A stretch of 64,000 bases of DNA from Pseudothermotoga hypogea DSM 11164 = NBRC 106472 (GTDB taxonomy: Bacteria > Thermotogota > Thermotogae > Thermotogales > DSM-5069), in the NCBI RefSeq assembly GCF_000816145.1, contig NZ_CP007141.1, forward strand, positions 1,240,001 through 1,304,000, written 5' to 3'. The position numbers were made by a program, and so were the translations under genes. The notes under the pieces were generated by a model. That model searched no databases. It was not told the origin of the DNA and was given only the letters and a program-made list of their open reading frames with translations. Positions 1-8,019 of this stretch are shown here, piece by piece. The stretch's first letter is position 1; the number at the start of each line of letters is the position of its first letter.

Positions 1-1401
1 TACGAATCAGCGCTCTCGAAGGCTTGTAAAACGCTCTTCGAGAATGGCAAGGTAAAACCAGAAGAAATACTTGCGATCAGCGTAACGAGCCAGCGAGATA
101 CGTGCGTGTTTCTGGCGAAGGACGGAAGACCGTTGAAGAGAGCGATCCTCTGGCTCGATCAAAGGATGGCCCAGTACGATGCGAAACTTCCTCTACACTT
201 CAAGATCGGTTTCAAGATCGTGGGTATGGAGAAAGCTGCGATGATCTCTTCAAAGAAGTGCAAGGCGAACTGGGTGAGACAGAACGAGCCAGAGATCTGG
301 AAGGAAACTCACAAGTTCTTGCTCCTTTCTGGTTGGTTCAACTATCTCCTGACTGGAAAGTTCGTCGATTCGATCGCGAGCCAGATCGGTCACATTCCCT
401 TCAACTACAAAAAGCAGACCTGGGCAGATCCGAAGAGAGACTTTCATCCGTACCTCTTCCCGATAGACAGAAACAAACTTCCAGAATTGGTTGCACCGGG
501 AACGATCGTGGGTGGTCTGACGAGCCAGGCTTCGAAACTCACCGGTTTGAAAGAAGGAACACCTGTGATCGCGTCGGGGTCGGACAAGGGTTGTGAAACG
601 TTGGGAGCTGGGTGCATCGAAGAGTCCATGGCCTGTGCCAGCTTGGGCACGACGACTACGTTGCAAATAACGAGCGAGAAATACCTCGAACCGATCAAAT
701 TCATGCCCTCTTATCCAGCGGTGATACCTGGCAAATTCAACCCGGAAGTTGAGATATTCAGAGGTTTTTGGATGGTGACATGGTTCAAAGAACAGTTCGC
801 CTCGGTCGAAGCTCAGATCGCACGCGAACGAAACGTTTCGACAGAAGAAGTGCTCGAAGAACTGTTGCTGCAGACTGAACCTGGTAGCTTCGGACTGGTC
901 CTACAACCTTACTGGGGGGCTGGGTTGAAGCAACCCGAAGCGCGTGGTGCCATCGTGGGCTTTGGGGATGTGCACAACCGTGCGTATCTTTACAGATCGA
1001 TCATAGAAGGTTTGGCGTACGCTCTGAGGGATGCGGCGGAGAAAATAGAGAAAGTTTCCAAGACCGCTATAGAAAAGATCGTGGCGACAGGTGGTGGTTC
1101 TCGCTCCAACATGGTTTGTCAAATTCTGAGCGACGTGTTGAACAGAAAGGTTTTGAGGACGCACGTGTACGAAGCTGCAGGCTTGGGATCTGCGATCGTC
1201 AGTTTCTGTGGCCTTGGGTTTTACAAAAGTTTCGAAGAAGCCGTCGGGAAGATGGTCAGATACGTCCACGAGTGCGATCCCAATCCAGAAAGGACTTCAC
1301 TCTATCAGAAGCTGTATCGAAGCGTCTACAAAAGACTCTATCCAAGACTCAGACCTCTCTACAGAGCGATGCAGAGGATAACGAACTATCCAGAGATGTG
1401 A
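1..1401 (+). CDS. FGGY-family carbohydrate kinase (5' end outside window)
   Basis: The reading frame is open from base 1, so the N-terminus lies outside the window; about 466 residues of a roughly 500-residue family are present. FGGY kinases phosphorylate sugars or polyols with ATP (xylulose, glycerol, erythritol and similar). Visible hallmarks are SVTSQRD and ILWLDQR in the first domain, GSDKG and the SLGTTTT phosphate-binding loop, and the C-terminal ATP-binding signature with ATGGGSRS. The flavoprotein, GntR regulator and GH172 enzyme follow in the same direction, so it probably opens or belongs to one catabolic operon. The substrate cannot be read from sequence. Confidence 0.9.
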   Translation, partial: YESALSKACKTLFENGKVKPEEILAISVTSQRDTCVFLAKDGRPLKRAILWLDQRMAQYDAKLPLHFKIGFKIVGMEKAAMISSKKCKANWVRQNEPEIWKETHKFLLLSGWFNYLLTGKFVDSIASQIGHIPFNYKKQTWADPKRDFHPYLFPIDRNKLPELVAPGTIVGGLTSQASKLTGLKEGTPVIASGSDKGCETLGAGCIEESMACASLGTTTTLQITSEKYLEPIKFMPSYPAVIPGKFNPEVEIFRGFWMVTWFKEQFASVEAQIARERNVSTEEVLEELLLQTEPGSFGLVLQPYWGAGLKQPEARGAIVGFGDVHNRAYLYRSIIEGLAYALRDAAEKIEKVSKTAIEKIVATGGGSRSNMVCQILSDVLNRKVLRTHVYEAAGLGSAIVSFCGLGFYKSFEEAVGKMVRYVHECDPNPERTSLYQKLYRSVYKRLYPRLRPLYRAMQRITNYPEM

Positions 1402-1411
1402 GGTGAAATAG

Positions 1412-3115
1412 ATGAGTTGTCCGAAGTGGATCGAGCAGGTCGCACCGGAAAAAAGCTACAGATCGATCTTTCGTTGGGGAGATCCAAGCTATTTCAAGCA
1501 TCCGAACGAAAGACTGTGCAAACTCATGAGACAGGTTTTCGAACTGACTGAAGAAGATCTCAAAAGTCCTAAGAACACAGGTTTTGAAATCGTGGATGTG
1601 GAGGTTCCTATAAGGCTCGAAGCAAAGCATATAGAAGCGTTTCAAAAAATTGTCGGTCCAGAGAACGTCGCACTCGACGCTTACAGCAGAATCAAAGCGA
1701 GCTACGGAAAGACCCAGTACGACGTGCTCAGACTCAGACACAAGATCGTTGAGAACTTGCCAGATCTTGTGATTTACCCAAGGGACAAGAAAGATGTGGT
1801 CGAGATCGTGAGATATTGCAATCAGCACAAAATACCCATCTATCCGCGCGGTGGAGGTTCGGGTGTGACGAGGGGAACGGAATGTGTCTGTGGCGGTGTG
1901 AGTTTGGATTTGACCAGACACATGAACAGAATTTTGAAGCTCAACGAGACCAACTGTACCGTGACTGTGGAGCCTGGCATTTACGGACCTGCGCTCGAAG
2001 AAAAACTCAACAACGCACCAAAATACTTCGGCGCAAAACATCGCTACACCTGTGGTCATCTACCACAATCTTTTGAGTATTCCACCGTGGGTGGTTGGGT
2101 CGTGACGCGAGGTGCTGGTCAGAACTCGACGTATTACGGAAAGATAGAAGATCTTGTGGTTTGTCAGGAGTACGTCACACCAGTTGGAGAAATAAAAACC
2201 AAGGAATATCCGCGTGCGGCGATCGGTCCTTCGATCGATCAGATCATGATCGGAAGCGAGGGTACCTTCGGAGTTCTCGTTTCTGTCACGCTGAAGATTT
2301 TTCGATACATGCCTCAGAACGATCAGTACTTCAGTTTCGTCTTCAAAGACTTTCACAGCGCGATCGAAGCGTGCAGAGAGATCATGCAGTCGAACTTCGG
2401 TTTTCCCGCCGTCATGAGACTTTCAGACCCAGAAGAAACAGATGTTGCCTTCAAACTCTACGGCGTTGAGGGCACTGTGATCGACAAGTTCGTCACTGCT
2501 ATGGGCTACAGACCGATGGAAAGATGCCTTCTGCTCGGTATCGCACAGGGCGAAGAGCACTTCGCGAAAAACGTGAAGAGGAACATAAAAAAGATCGCCA
2601 AGGCTCACGGAGCGCTCTACACCACGGGTTACGTGGCCAAAGCCTGGGAAAAGGGCAGGTTCACAGATCCATACCTGAGGGACGATCTGAACGACTTTGG
2701 AATACTCATCGACACGCTCGAGTGTGCGATGGCTTGGGACCAGCTCGAGTACGTTTGGAAAACCGTCAGGGAAGTTTGCAAAGCACGTCCGAAGACGATC
2801 GTGATGAGCCATTGCTCACACTTCTATCCACAGGGTACGAATCTGTATTTCATATTCATAGGCAAATTCGAAAGTATCGAAGAGTTCGTGGACTATCAGG
2901 CCAAGATCGTGGACAAGATCGTTGAGAGTGGAGCTTCGCTCAGTCATCACCACGGAGTTGGAAGGTTGTTCGCACCGTGGTTTGAAAGATGCATCGGGAA
3001 AAACCAACTGGAGGTCATAAGGGCTTTGAAGCGTCATTTCGATCCGAACAACATAATGAACCCCGGTGGGACGCTGGCGCTGGATCTGAGCGATGGTGAA
3101 CACATGGTAAAATGA
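1412..3115 (+). CDS. FAD-linked oxidase, alkyl-DHAP synthase (AGPS)-like
   Basis: A 567-residue flavoprotein of the vanillyl-alcohol-oxidase fold. An FAD-binding segment (PRGGGSGVTRG, about residues 145-155) is followed by a stretch CGHLPQSFEYSTVGGWV very close to the alkyldihydroxyacetonephosphate synthase signature. The SHHHGVG motif near residue 510 matches the catalytic histidine run of AGPS. AGPS makes the ether bond of ether lipids, and Thermotogales do have ether lipids, but the sugar-kinase/GntR setting fits oxidation of a polyol or hydroxyacid phosphate equally well. It starts 10 bases after the kinase with a GGTGA ribosome site. Confidence 0.85.
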   Translation: MSCPKWIEQVAPEKSYRSIFRWGDPSYFKHPNERLCKLMRQVFELTEEDLKSPKNTGFEIVDVEVPIRLEAKHIEAFQKIVGPENVALDAYSRIKASYGKTQYDVLRLRHKIVENLPDLVIYPRDKKDVVEIVRYCNQHKIPIYPRGGGSGVTRGTECVCGGVSLDLTRHMNRILKLNETNCTVTVEPGIYGPALEEKLNNAPKYFGAKHRYTCGHLPQSFEYSTVGGWVVTRGAGQNSTYYGKIEDLVVCQEYVTPVGEIKTKEYPRAAIGPSIDQIMIGSEGTFGVLVSVTLKIFRYMPQNDQYFSFVFKDFHSAIEACREIMQSNFGFPAVMRLSDPEETDVAFKLYGVEGTVIDKFVTAMGYRPMERCLLLGIAQGEEHFAKNVKRNIKKIAKAHGALYTTGYVAKAWEKGRFTDPYLRDDLNDFGILIDTLECAMAWDQLEYVWKTVREVCKARPKTIVMSHCSHFYPQGTNLYFIFIGKFESIEEFVDYQAKIVDKIVESGASLSHHHGVGRLFAPWFERCIGKNQLEVIRALKRHFDPNNIMNPGGTLALDLSDGEHMVK

Positions 3116-3121
3116 ACATGG

Positions 3122-3847
3122 GTGAAACGTTTGCTCGACAAGAGTAGTGCTGTACCGCTCTACGCACAGCTTGCAGAAAAACTGAAAGAGAAAATATTGA
3201 GAGGCGAATGGAAAGACGGAGAAAAGATCCCTCCTGAGTTCGAGCTCATGGAGAAATACGGTGTGAGCAGAGCGACGGTGAGAGCCGCCATAGACACGCT
3301 CGTTGCTGAAGGTTTCTTGGTGAAGCGTCACGGCATTGGCACTTTCGTCAGGAAGTTCAGACCCACCTTCAGTTTCGAACCGCTCATAAGTCTCAATTAC
3401 GCGCTCGAAACTTTTGGTTTTGTGAGCAAGAACGTTGTATTGAAGAAAGGGTATTTGAAGGTGGATGAGAATTTGTCGTGCGATGCGAGATGGAAAGCCG
3501 TTCAAGAGTGTTTTTTGGTGAAGCGCCTCAGGTACGTGGACGAATTTCCCATCGTAGTGGAAGAGTCGTACTTTCATCCAGAAATCGCGAAAGCGATCGA
3601 GAACGAGGATCTGACCAAGTCATTGGCGAAGGTGTTCTTCGAGAGCTTGAAACACATCGAGATCGCGAGAATTGAACAGATCATAGAACCATGCACACAA
3701 AAAGAAGCAGAAGACCACGTTCAGGGTTTGATCGACACAGACACATTTTTAAAAATGTCCCGCTGGATCTACGTCAAAGATCACACAGAACCTGTTTACT
3801 ATTTACTTCTCTTCATGCGTGCCGATCTGAGCAGGCTCAGAGGATGA
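3122..3847 (+). CDS. GntR-family transcriptional regulator (HutC/UTRA type)
   Basis: A 241-residue regulator. Residues 10-75 form the GntR winged helix (SVPLYAQ... SRATVRAAIDTL... GIGTFV). The remainder looks like a UTRA effector domain, the class that senses sugar phosphates or amino acids. The start is GTG, 6 bases after the flavoprotein stop, so it is cotranscribed and probably controls this operon in response to a phosphorylated sugar. No operator could be identified because the operon's promoter lies outside the window. Confidence 0.9.
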   Translation: MKRLLDKSSAVPLYAQLAEKLKEKILRGEWKDGEKIPPEFELMEKYGVSRATVRAAIDTLVAEGFLVKRHGIGTFVRKFRPTFSFEPLISLNYALETFGFVSKNVVLKKGYLKVDENLSCDARWKAVQECFLVKRLRYVDEFPIVVEESYFHPEIAKAIENEDLTKSLAKVFFESLKHIEIARIEQIIEPCTQKEAEDHVQGLIDTDTFLKMSRWIYVKDHTEPVYYLLLFMRADLSRLRG

Positions 3848-3862
3848 GTGAGTGGGGGGTCG

Positions 3863-4456
3863 ATGATGAAACTCTTCTCTTTCTTGGGTGATCGATACCA
3901 CGACAAAAAAGCCTTTTTCGACGTGCTGTCCGAAGCTTTGAAGAAACAGTTTGGTTCGTTCCAAGTCGAAGAGGGGCAAAACTTGGAGGAAGCTTTGAGA
4001 GAAAATCCAAACTCGATCGTCATCGCCAAATGGGGTTTGAGCGAGAGTGGGACTTTCTGGCTGGATGAAGAGCTCGTTCAGCTTCTGACGCGTTGGGCGG
4101 AGAACGGTGGAAGGCTCTTCGTGTGGCACTCAGGCCTTGCGAGATATCCCCAGTCTTACGCAGAACTTGTGGGAGGAAGGTTCATCTTTCATCCAGAAAG
4201 AACTTCGGTGAGGTATTTCACCGAGGATGGATTCTCTTTCGAAATCTTCGACGAACACTATTTCGTCGAACTGAGAGGAAACGTTGAAGTTTTCCTTTGG
4301 TCCGAGTCGATCTTCGGTCGATCCACCGCTGGTTGGAAGAAACTTCTTGGAAGTGGGAAGATCTTGGCGTTAACACCAGCACACGACGAAGAAGCATTGA
4401 AAAACGAGAAGTTCAAACAACTGCTGGAGAAAAGTTTGAATTGGTTGCTCAGTTGA
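3863..4456 (+). CDS. ThuA-like (trehalose-utilisation type) domain protein
   Basis: About 197 residues from ATG 3863, chosen because a G-rich ribosome site (around 3850-3856) precedes it; a GTG at 3848 is possible but lies too close to the upstream stop. The pattern of a C-terminal-shifted glutamine-amidotransferase-like fold is visible: RLFVWHSGLA, then SYAELVGGRF with FHPE, and a late KILALTPAHD strand. ThuA-like proteins accompany sugar-oxidising enzymes and are implicated in keto-sugar metabolism; their chemistry is poorly defined. It sits between GntR and GH172 genes with very short gaps, which supports a role in the same pathway. Confidence 0.75.
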   Translation: MMKLFSFLGDRYHDKKAFFDVLSEALKKQFGSFQVEEGQNLEEALRENPNSIVIAKWGLSESGTFWLDEELVQLLTRWAENGGRLFVWHSGLARYPQSYAELVGGRFIFHPERTSVRYFTEDGFSFEIFDEHYFVELRGNVEVFLWSESIFGRSTAGWKKLLGSGKILALTPAHDEEALKNEKFKQLLEKSLNWLLS

Positions 4457-4474
4457 AGATTTTGGGAGGTGTTC

Positions 4475-5533
4475 ATGGTGAGAGAACTTTACTCGTTGAA
4501 CTTTGGACTTGGTAGTCTACCTTTGTTGTCGGATGCAGAGACGCGTTCCATATCCGCAGAGAACCCAACGGGCGAGAAGGGTGGTGGGGCGAAGGCGGTG
4601 CCAGATGAAAACAATCCTGCGTTCCTGCTCGGCAAAGGCTGGAAGGTTCGGCCGTGCATCGATTTGGAACCACAGAGCACGACGGTTCTTGCAGACATCG
4701 CTGGACCTGGCATCATTCAGCACATCTGGATCACGGTGGACACGAAAGCTTACAGAGACACCGTACTTCGCATGTACTGGGACGAAGAAGAAAAACCTTC
4801 CGTCGAAGTTCCACTGGGTGATTTCTTCTGCAACGGCCATGGAATGAGGTACAACGTGGTCTCGATACCCATTGCGGTGAATCCATCTGGTGGGTTCAAC
4901 TGTTACTTTCCCATGCCGTTTCGCAAACGTGCGCTCATCACGATAGAGAACCAGCGTTGGGAAAAGATAACTGGCTTTTTCTACCAAATCACCTACGCGC
5001 TGACCGACCTACCTGAGAAGATCGCTTACTTCCATGCACAGTGGAGAAGATCGATGACCAAGCGCGAGCACCCAGAACACATCATAGTCGATGGAATCGT
5101 GGGTCAAGGTCATTACGTAGGCACCTTCATCGCGTGGACACAGTTTTCGAGCGGTTGGTGGGGCGAAGGTGAGGTGAAGTTCTACATAGACGGAGATACA
5201 GAATATCCCACCATCTGTGGAACGGGAACCGAAGATTATTTCGGTGGTGCGTGGTGCTTCGGTCAAACCTTCAACGCTCCCTTCAGTGGTTATCCTCTGT
5301 GGCACAAAAGGTTTGGGGAAGCTCCGAAACACGCGATGTACCGCTGGCACATCTACGATCCCATCAGGTTCAAGCAGAATCTGAAGGTCACGATACAGGC
5401 GCTCGGATGGTGGCCCAACGGGAGGTTCCAACCTCTCACGGACGACATCGCTTCGGTCGCTTACTGGTACCAGGTCGAGCCACACGCACCGTTCCCACAG
5501 CTACCGAGCGCGGAGGAACGCTGGCCGAGGTGA
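4475..5533 (+). CDS. GH172 family (DUF2961) glycoside hydrolase
   Basis: About 352 residues, starting at ATG 4475 behind a GGGAGGT site. Family landmarks in order are SISAENPTGEKGGG near the N-terminus, VEVPLGDFFCNGHG, NCYFPMPF, an IENQ strand and GTGTEDYFGGAW. GH172 enzymes act on alpha-fructofuranosides, difructose anhydrides and arabinofuranosides. No signal peptide is evident, so the enzyme is probably cytoplasmic and works on imported oligosaccharides that feed the operon's kinase. The exact substrate is not predictable. Confidence 0.85.
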   Translation: MVRELYSLNFGLGSLPLLSDAETRSISAENPTGEKGGGAKAVPDENNPAFLLGKGWKVRPCIDLEPQSTTVLADIAGPGIIQHIWITVDTKAYRDTVLRMYWDEEEKPSVEVPLGDFFCNGHGMRYNVVSIPIAVNPSGGFNCYFPMPFRKRALITIENQRWEKITGFFYQITYALTDLPEKIAYFHAQWRRSMTKREHPEHIIVDGIVGQGHYVGTFIAWTQFSSGWWGEGEVKFYIDGDTEYPTICGTGTEDYFGGAWCFGQTFNAPFSGYPLWHKRFGEAPKHAMYRWHIYDPIRFKQNLKVTIQALGWWPNGRFQPLTDDIASVAYWYQVEPHAPFPQLPSAEERWPR

Positions 5534-5559
5534 GGCCTTTCAAGTTCAACGGATTTGCA

Positions 5560-5940
5560 GACTGAAAGCTTCCAACTTTCTGAAAAAGTCGGCGAAGATC
5601 TCACCGGCAAGAACCTCGACGATCGTCTTGCGCACACGTCGAAGACACTGAACCATCGAACACGTTGTGTTCGGGGCCACCGACTGGCCACCATCTTCCG
5701 ATCCACAGCACGATTTTTTCAGCGATCTCGGGGAGTGGGCCCAAGCAAGCGATGTAGACTGGTTCGTGTGAAGATTTGACGCAAGAAATTATGAACTCTG
5801 CACCTTCGAGTTTCTGTGTTGCGTGTCGTTCTTCGAGGACGAAAAAAGAGATTTTGAAGACTGGAACCTTCTCTTCCAACCCCCATCTTCTTCGTGCGTG
5901 GATATTACGCTTCTGTTGGACGTTTCACTCTGGATCTTTC
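5560..5940 (-). pseudogene. Nucleoside-hydrolase-like remnant
   Basis: The minus strand around 5690-5810 encodes a stretch of which the core reads EPVYIACLGPLPEIAEKI, preceded by GAEFI. This resembles the core of inosine-uridine nucleoside hydrolases, where the GPLTN(I/L)A motif follows a beta strand. No intact frame surrounds it. Stops and frame changes occur on both sides, and a second protein-like stretch (RKTIVEVLAGEIF, near 5595-5630) lies in another frame. I read it as a gene fragment left in the gap between GH172 and the decayed ATPase. The family call is tentative. Confidence 0.4.
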
Positions 5941-6466
5941 GATGGCAGGATACTACTGAACCCATGTTCAGTGATGGTTGACGGAGGGATTTCCATGTTC
6001 TTCTCTTTGGAACCGAAAACGAGGAGAGAAGACCTCTACGACAGGGAGAACGAACTGGACGAATTGGAAAGAGCTTTCGAGAACGGAAGGATAGTTCTAT
6101 TGACGGACACGAGGAGGATAGGCAAAACATCCATATATTCGTAGACTGCAGGGCCTTCGTGAGGCGGGGAAACTTGCTCGACAAGAGGACGATAAAGGAC
6201 CATATGATCGTCGAGATTCAGAACGTTTTTAAAAAGAGCATTCTCAAGAGGGCCGCAAGATCGATTTCGAACATCAAGACTCCTTGGCTGGAGGTTGAAC
6301 TGAAGGGAAAGGAAGGTCTTCAGACTTCTCTCGCGCACGTTCTGAACGAGGTCAACTCGAAGCTGGAAAAATCCAGGCGCAAGTTGATCGTGGCGATGGA
6401 CGAAGTTCAGAACATGAGGTTGGACGGCAGTGGTGGTCTGGAATTTTTGAACCTCATAAGAAGTTG

Positions 6467-7033
6467 GCAGACTTTCAGCGAACGTTAAGCAAATGCAAGA
6501 AAGGTTCCAAGAGGTATAGAAAACTGTTGAAAGCAAAGCAGCGAATGCTGAAACGAACAAAGCATCAAATAACGGACATACTGCACAAGATAACCAGCAA
6601 CTTTCTGAGAATTTGCTCGCAGAAAGGCGTGGGCACTATTGCAATTGGTGATGTCACAAATATTCGAGAGCGTGTAGAAGGGAACGATAACTTTAATCAA
6701 AAAGTTCATCAGTGGTGTTTCAGAAAGATGGTGGACATGATAACCTACAAAGCACAGCTACTGGGGATTGAAGTGAAACTTGCTTCGGAAGAATATACGA
6801 GTCAGGTCTGTCCTGTATGTGGTAGCAAGAATCATGCGGTTGGTCGCAACTATGAGTGTAAAAGTTGTGGATTTAGTTATCACAGGGACGGAGTAGGAGC
6901 GATAAACATCTGGCAGAGGTATCTTGGGAAGAAGTCCCAAGTAGTAGCGGGATTGGCACCCATCAGAGGTGTAAGGTTTAAACCACACCTCTGTGGCCAT
7001 GGAGTATCAAATGCTCCATGGAAGGCAGCCTAA
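6467..7033 (+). pseudogene. tnpB: TnpB (IS200/IS605 family), N-terminally truncated
   Basis: About 188 residues of the C-terminal half of a TnpB RNA-guided nuclease. It has the helical LSKCKKGSKRYRKL segment, a RuvC-II strand (IAIGDVTNI), the zinc ribbon CPVCGSKN plus CKSCGF, and the RuvC-III aspartate in HRDGVGAINI. The RuvC-I aspartate and the whole N-terminal half are missing. In the RuvC-II strand the usual Glu is replaced by Gly, as in the TnpB branch with a GDLTGI-type motif. There is no tnpA nearby. The base composition is more AT-rich than the flanks. Confidence 0.88.
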
Positions 7034-7079
7034 AGAGCTGCTAAGAATCCCATCTCCTTCAGGGGATTGGGAGTGTCAA
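6960..7079 (+). ncRNA. Candidate omega-RNA (TnpB guide scaffold) at IS right end
   Basis: Three stem-loops follow one another where TnpB omega-RNAs normally lie, overlapping the tnpB 3' end. They are AGAGGTGT 6965-6972 with 6985-6992 (plus an inner GGTTT/AAACC), CCATGGAG 6997-7004 with 7014-7021, and a right-end hairpin 7048-7072. The guide would start at 7080, in host ATPase sequence. This is inferred from position and structure; expression is unknown. Confidence 0.5.
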
Positions 7080-7699
7080 TGGTTCCGAAGTTGGTGTGCT
7101 GCACGATTTTCTCAGACTGGACGATGCGAACTCTCCACTCTTTGGAAGGTACTTGAACGAGATCAAAATCGAGAGGTTTTCCAGGGAACGTTCCATCGAC
7201 TTTTTGGTCAAAGGTTTTGAACAGCTGAACTTGAAACAGGATTTGAGAAAGATAGAAGAAGCCATTGACGGCTTGGATGGATTGGTGGGTTATTTGGTCA
7301 TGTACGGATACACCGTGTGGCAGAAGGGAAGTTACGAAACGGCGCTTTCGGAAACACTCGAGAGTGCGGAACGGATCGTTGAGAAAGAGTTGGAAGAACT
7401 GTTTGAAAAATCCGAAAACTACAGAATCGTGCTGGAGGCGATTGCACACAGAATGAACACATTTTCGAAGATAAAGGAGTACTCCGTTATGAAATCGATG
7501 TCCATGAACGATAGAACCCTCACCAACGTCTTGAAAGCCTTAGTGAAGTACAGCTACCTCGAAGAACGCTTTGAAGACGGCTCGAAACGTTACGTGATCC
7601 CCGATCCAATAGTTGAAAGAACGGTGCTGAAACTTCCTTGATTGTATTGCTTTGCTTTCATGAAGAAAGAACGCATGAGAGCGTGTATAACAAAAAGAG

Positions 7700-7882
7700 T
7701 TAAGGACGCTGTTCTTCATTCGAAGATCTTGTCTTTTCTTCAATGCGCTTTTTGAACTCTTCGTACGTTATCGGTGCAATCGTCGCCCCACAGCGGTCAC
7801 AGATGAGCTGTTCACCCTCGAGATTTGCTGCCGAATAATACATCTGCCCACAGTTCGGACAGCGATAATACGTGGTCTTCAC
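7700..7882 (-). CDS. Small zinc-ribbon protein
   Basis: A 60-residue protein with CPNCG at residues 8-12 and CDRCG at 28-32, a classic four-cysteine zinc ribbon, followed by a charged helix. It could be an RNA- or protein-binding accessory factor; no specific family is recognised. The only usable start is GTG 7882, because a stop lies just upstream in frame and the first CxxC must be included. An AAGGA sequence abuts the start with no spacing, and a TATAAT box lies 12 bases upstream, suggesting a nearly leaderless mRNA. Confidence 0.8.
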   Translation of the reverse strand: MKTTYYRCPNCGQMYYSAANLEGEQLICDRCGATIAPITYEEFKKRIEEKTRSSNEEQRP

Positions 7883-7894
7883 TCCTTGTTATGT

Positions 7895-7900
7895 ATTATA
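7895..7900 (-). promoter_or_regulatory. -10 box (TATAAT) of zinc-ribbon gene
   Basis: A perfect TATAAT reads on the minus strand 12 bases before the GTG start at 7882, placing transcription initiation about five bases before the start codon. No convincing -35 was found; TTGAAT at a 19-base spacing is the best candidate. Confidence 0.5.
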
Positions 7901-8019
7901 AACCATACGAGCATAACAAATTCAACTTCGAGCCAAATCAATTCAGTTCAGAAAAGATTGCAATGCGACATACAACGTCCGAGTGAGACTATTGCGCTTG
8001 GCACGTTCTTATGAATTGA

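Larger units (their letters stand above)
6467..7079 (+). mobile_element. IS605-family fragment with intact right end
   Basis: The left boundary is a deletion junction that removed the left end, the tnpB 5' half and about ten codons of the host ATPase. The right boundary is set at TCAA 7076-7079, directly after an imperfect terminal hairpin (7048-7072); from 7080 the sequence is again in the ATPase frame. The element is dead, since it lacks tnpA, the left end and half of tnpB. Confidence 0.7.
5995..7641 (+). pseudogene. Archaeal-type AAA ATPase, broken by frameshift and tnpB insertion
   Basis: The start is ATG 5995 behind GGAGGG. A P-loop reads RRIGKTSI, then the frame stops at 6144; the continuation (FVDCRAF...) is in another frame, with several residues missing. 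A Walker B strand (KLIVAMDEVQN) lies near 6385-6418. After FLNLI the gene is interrupted by transposon sequence until about 7079, then resumes with GSEVGVLHDFLRLDD, matching the sensor/linker region of this ATPase family, and ends normally at 7641 with a winged-helix-like C-terminus. Such ATPases often pair with nuclease or helicase domains; function here is lost. Confidence 0.85.

Noticed and set aside
5555-5779. Small plus-strand open frame after the GH172 gene
   Set aside because: It overlaps the minus-strand nucleoside-hydrolase-like debris, lacks a ribosome site and has an Arg-rich, low-credibility translation.
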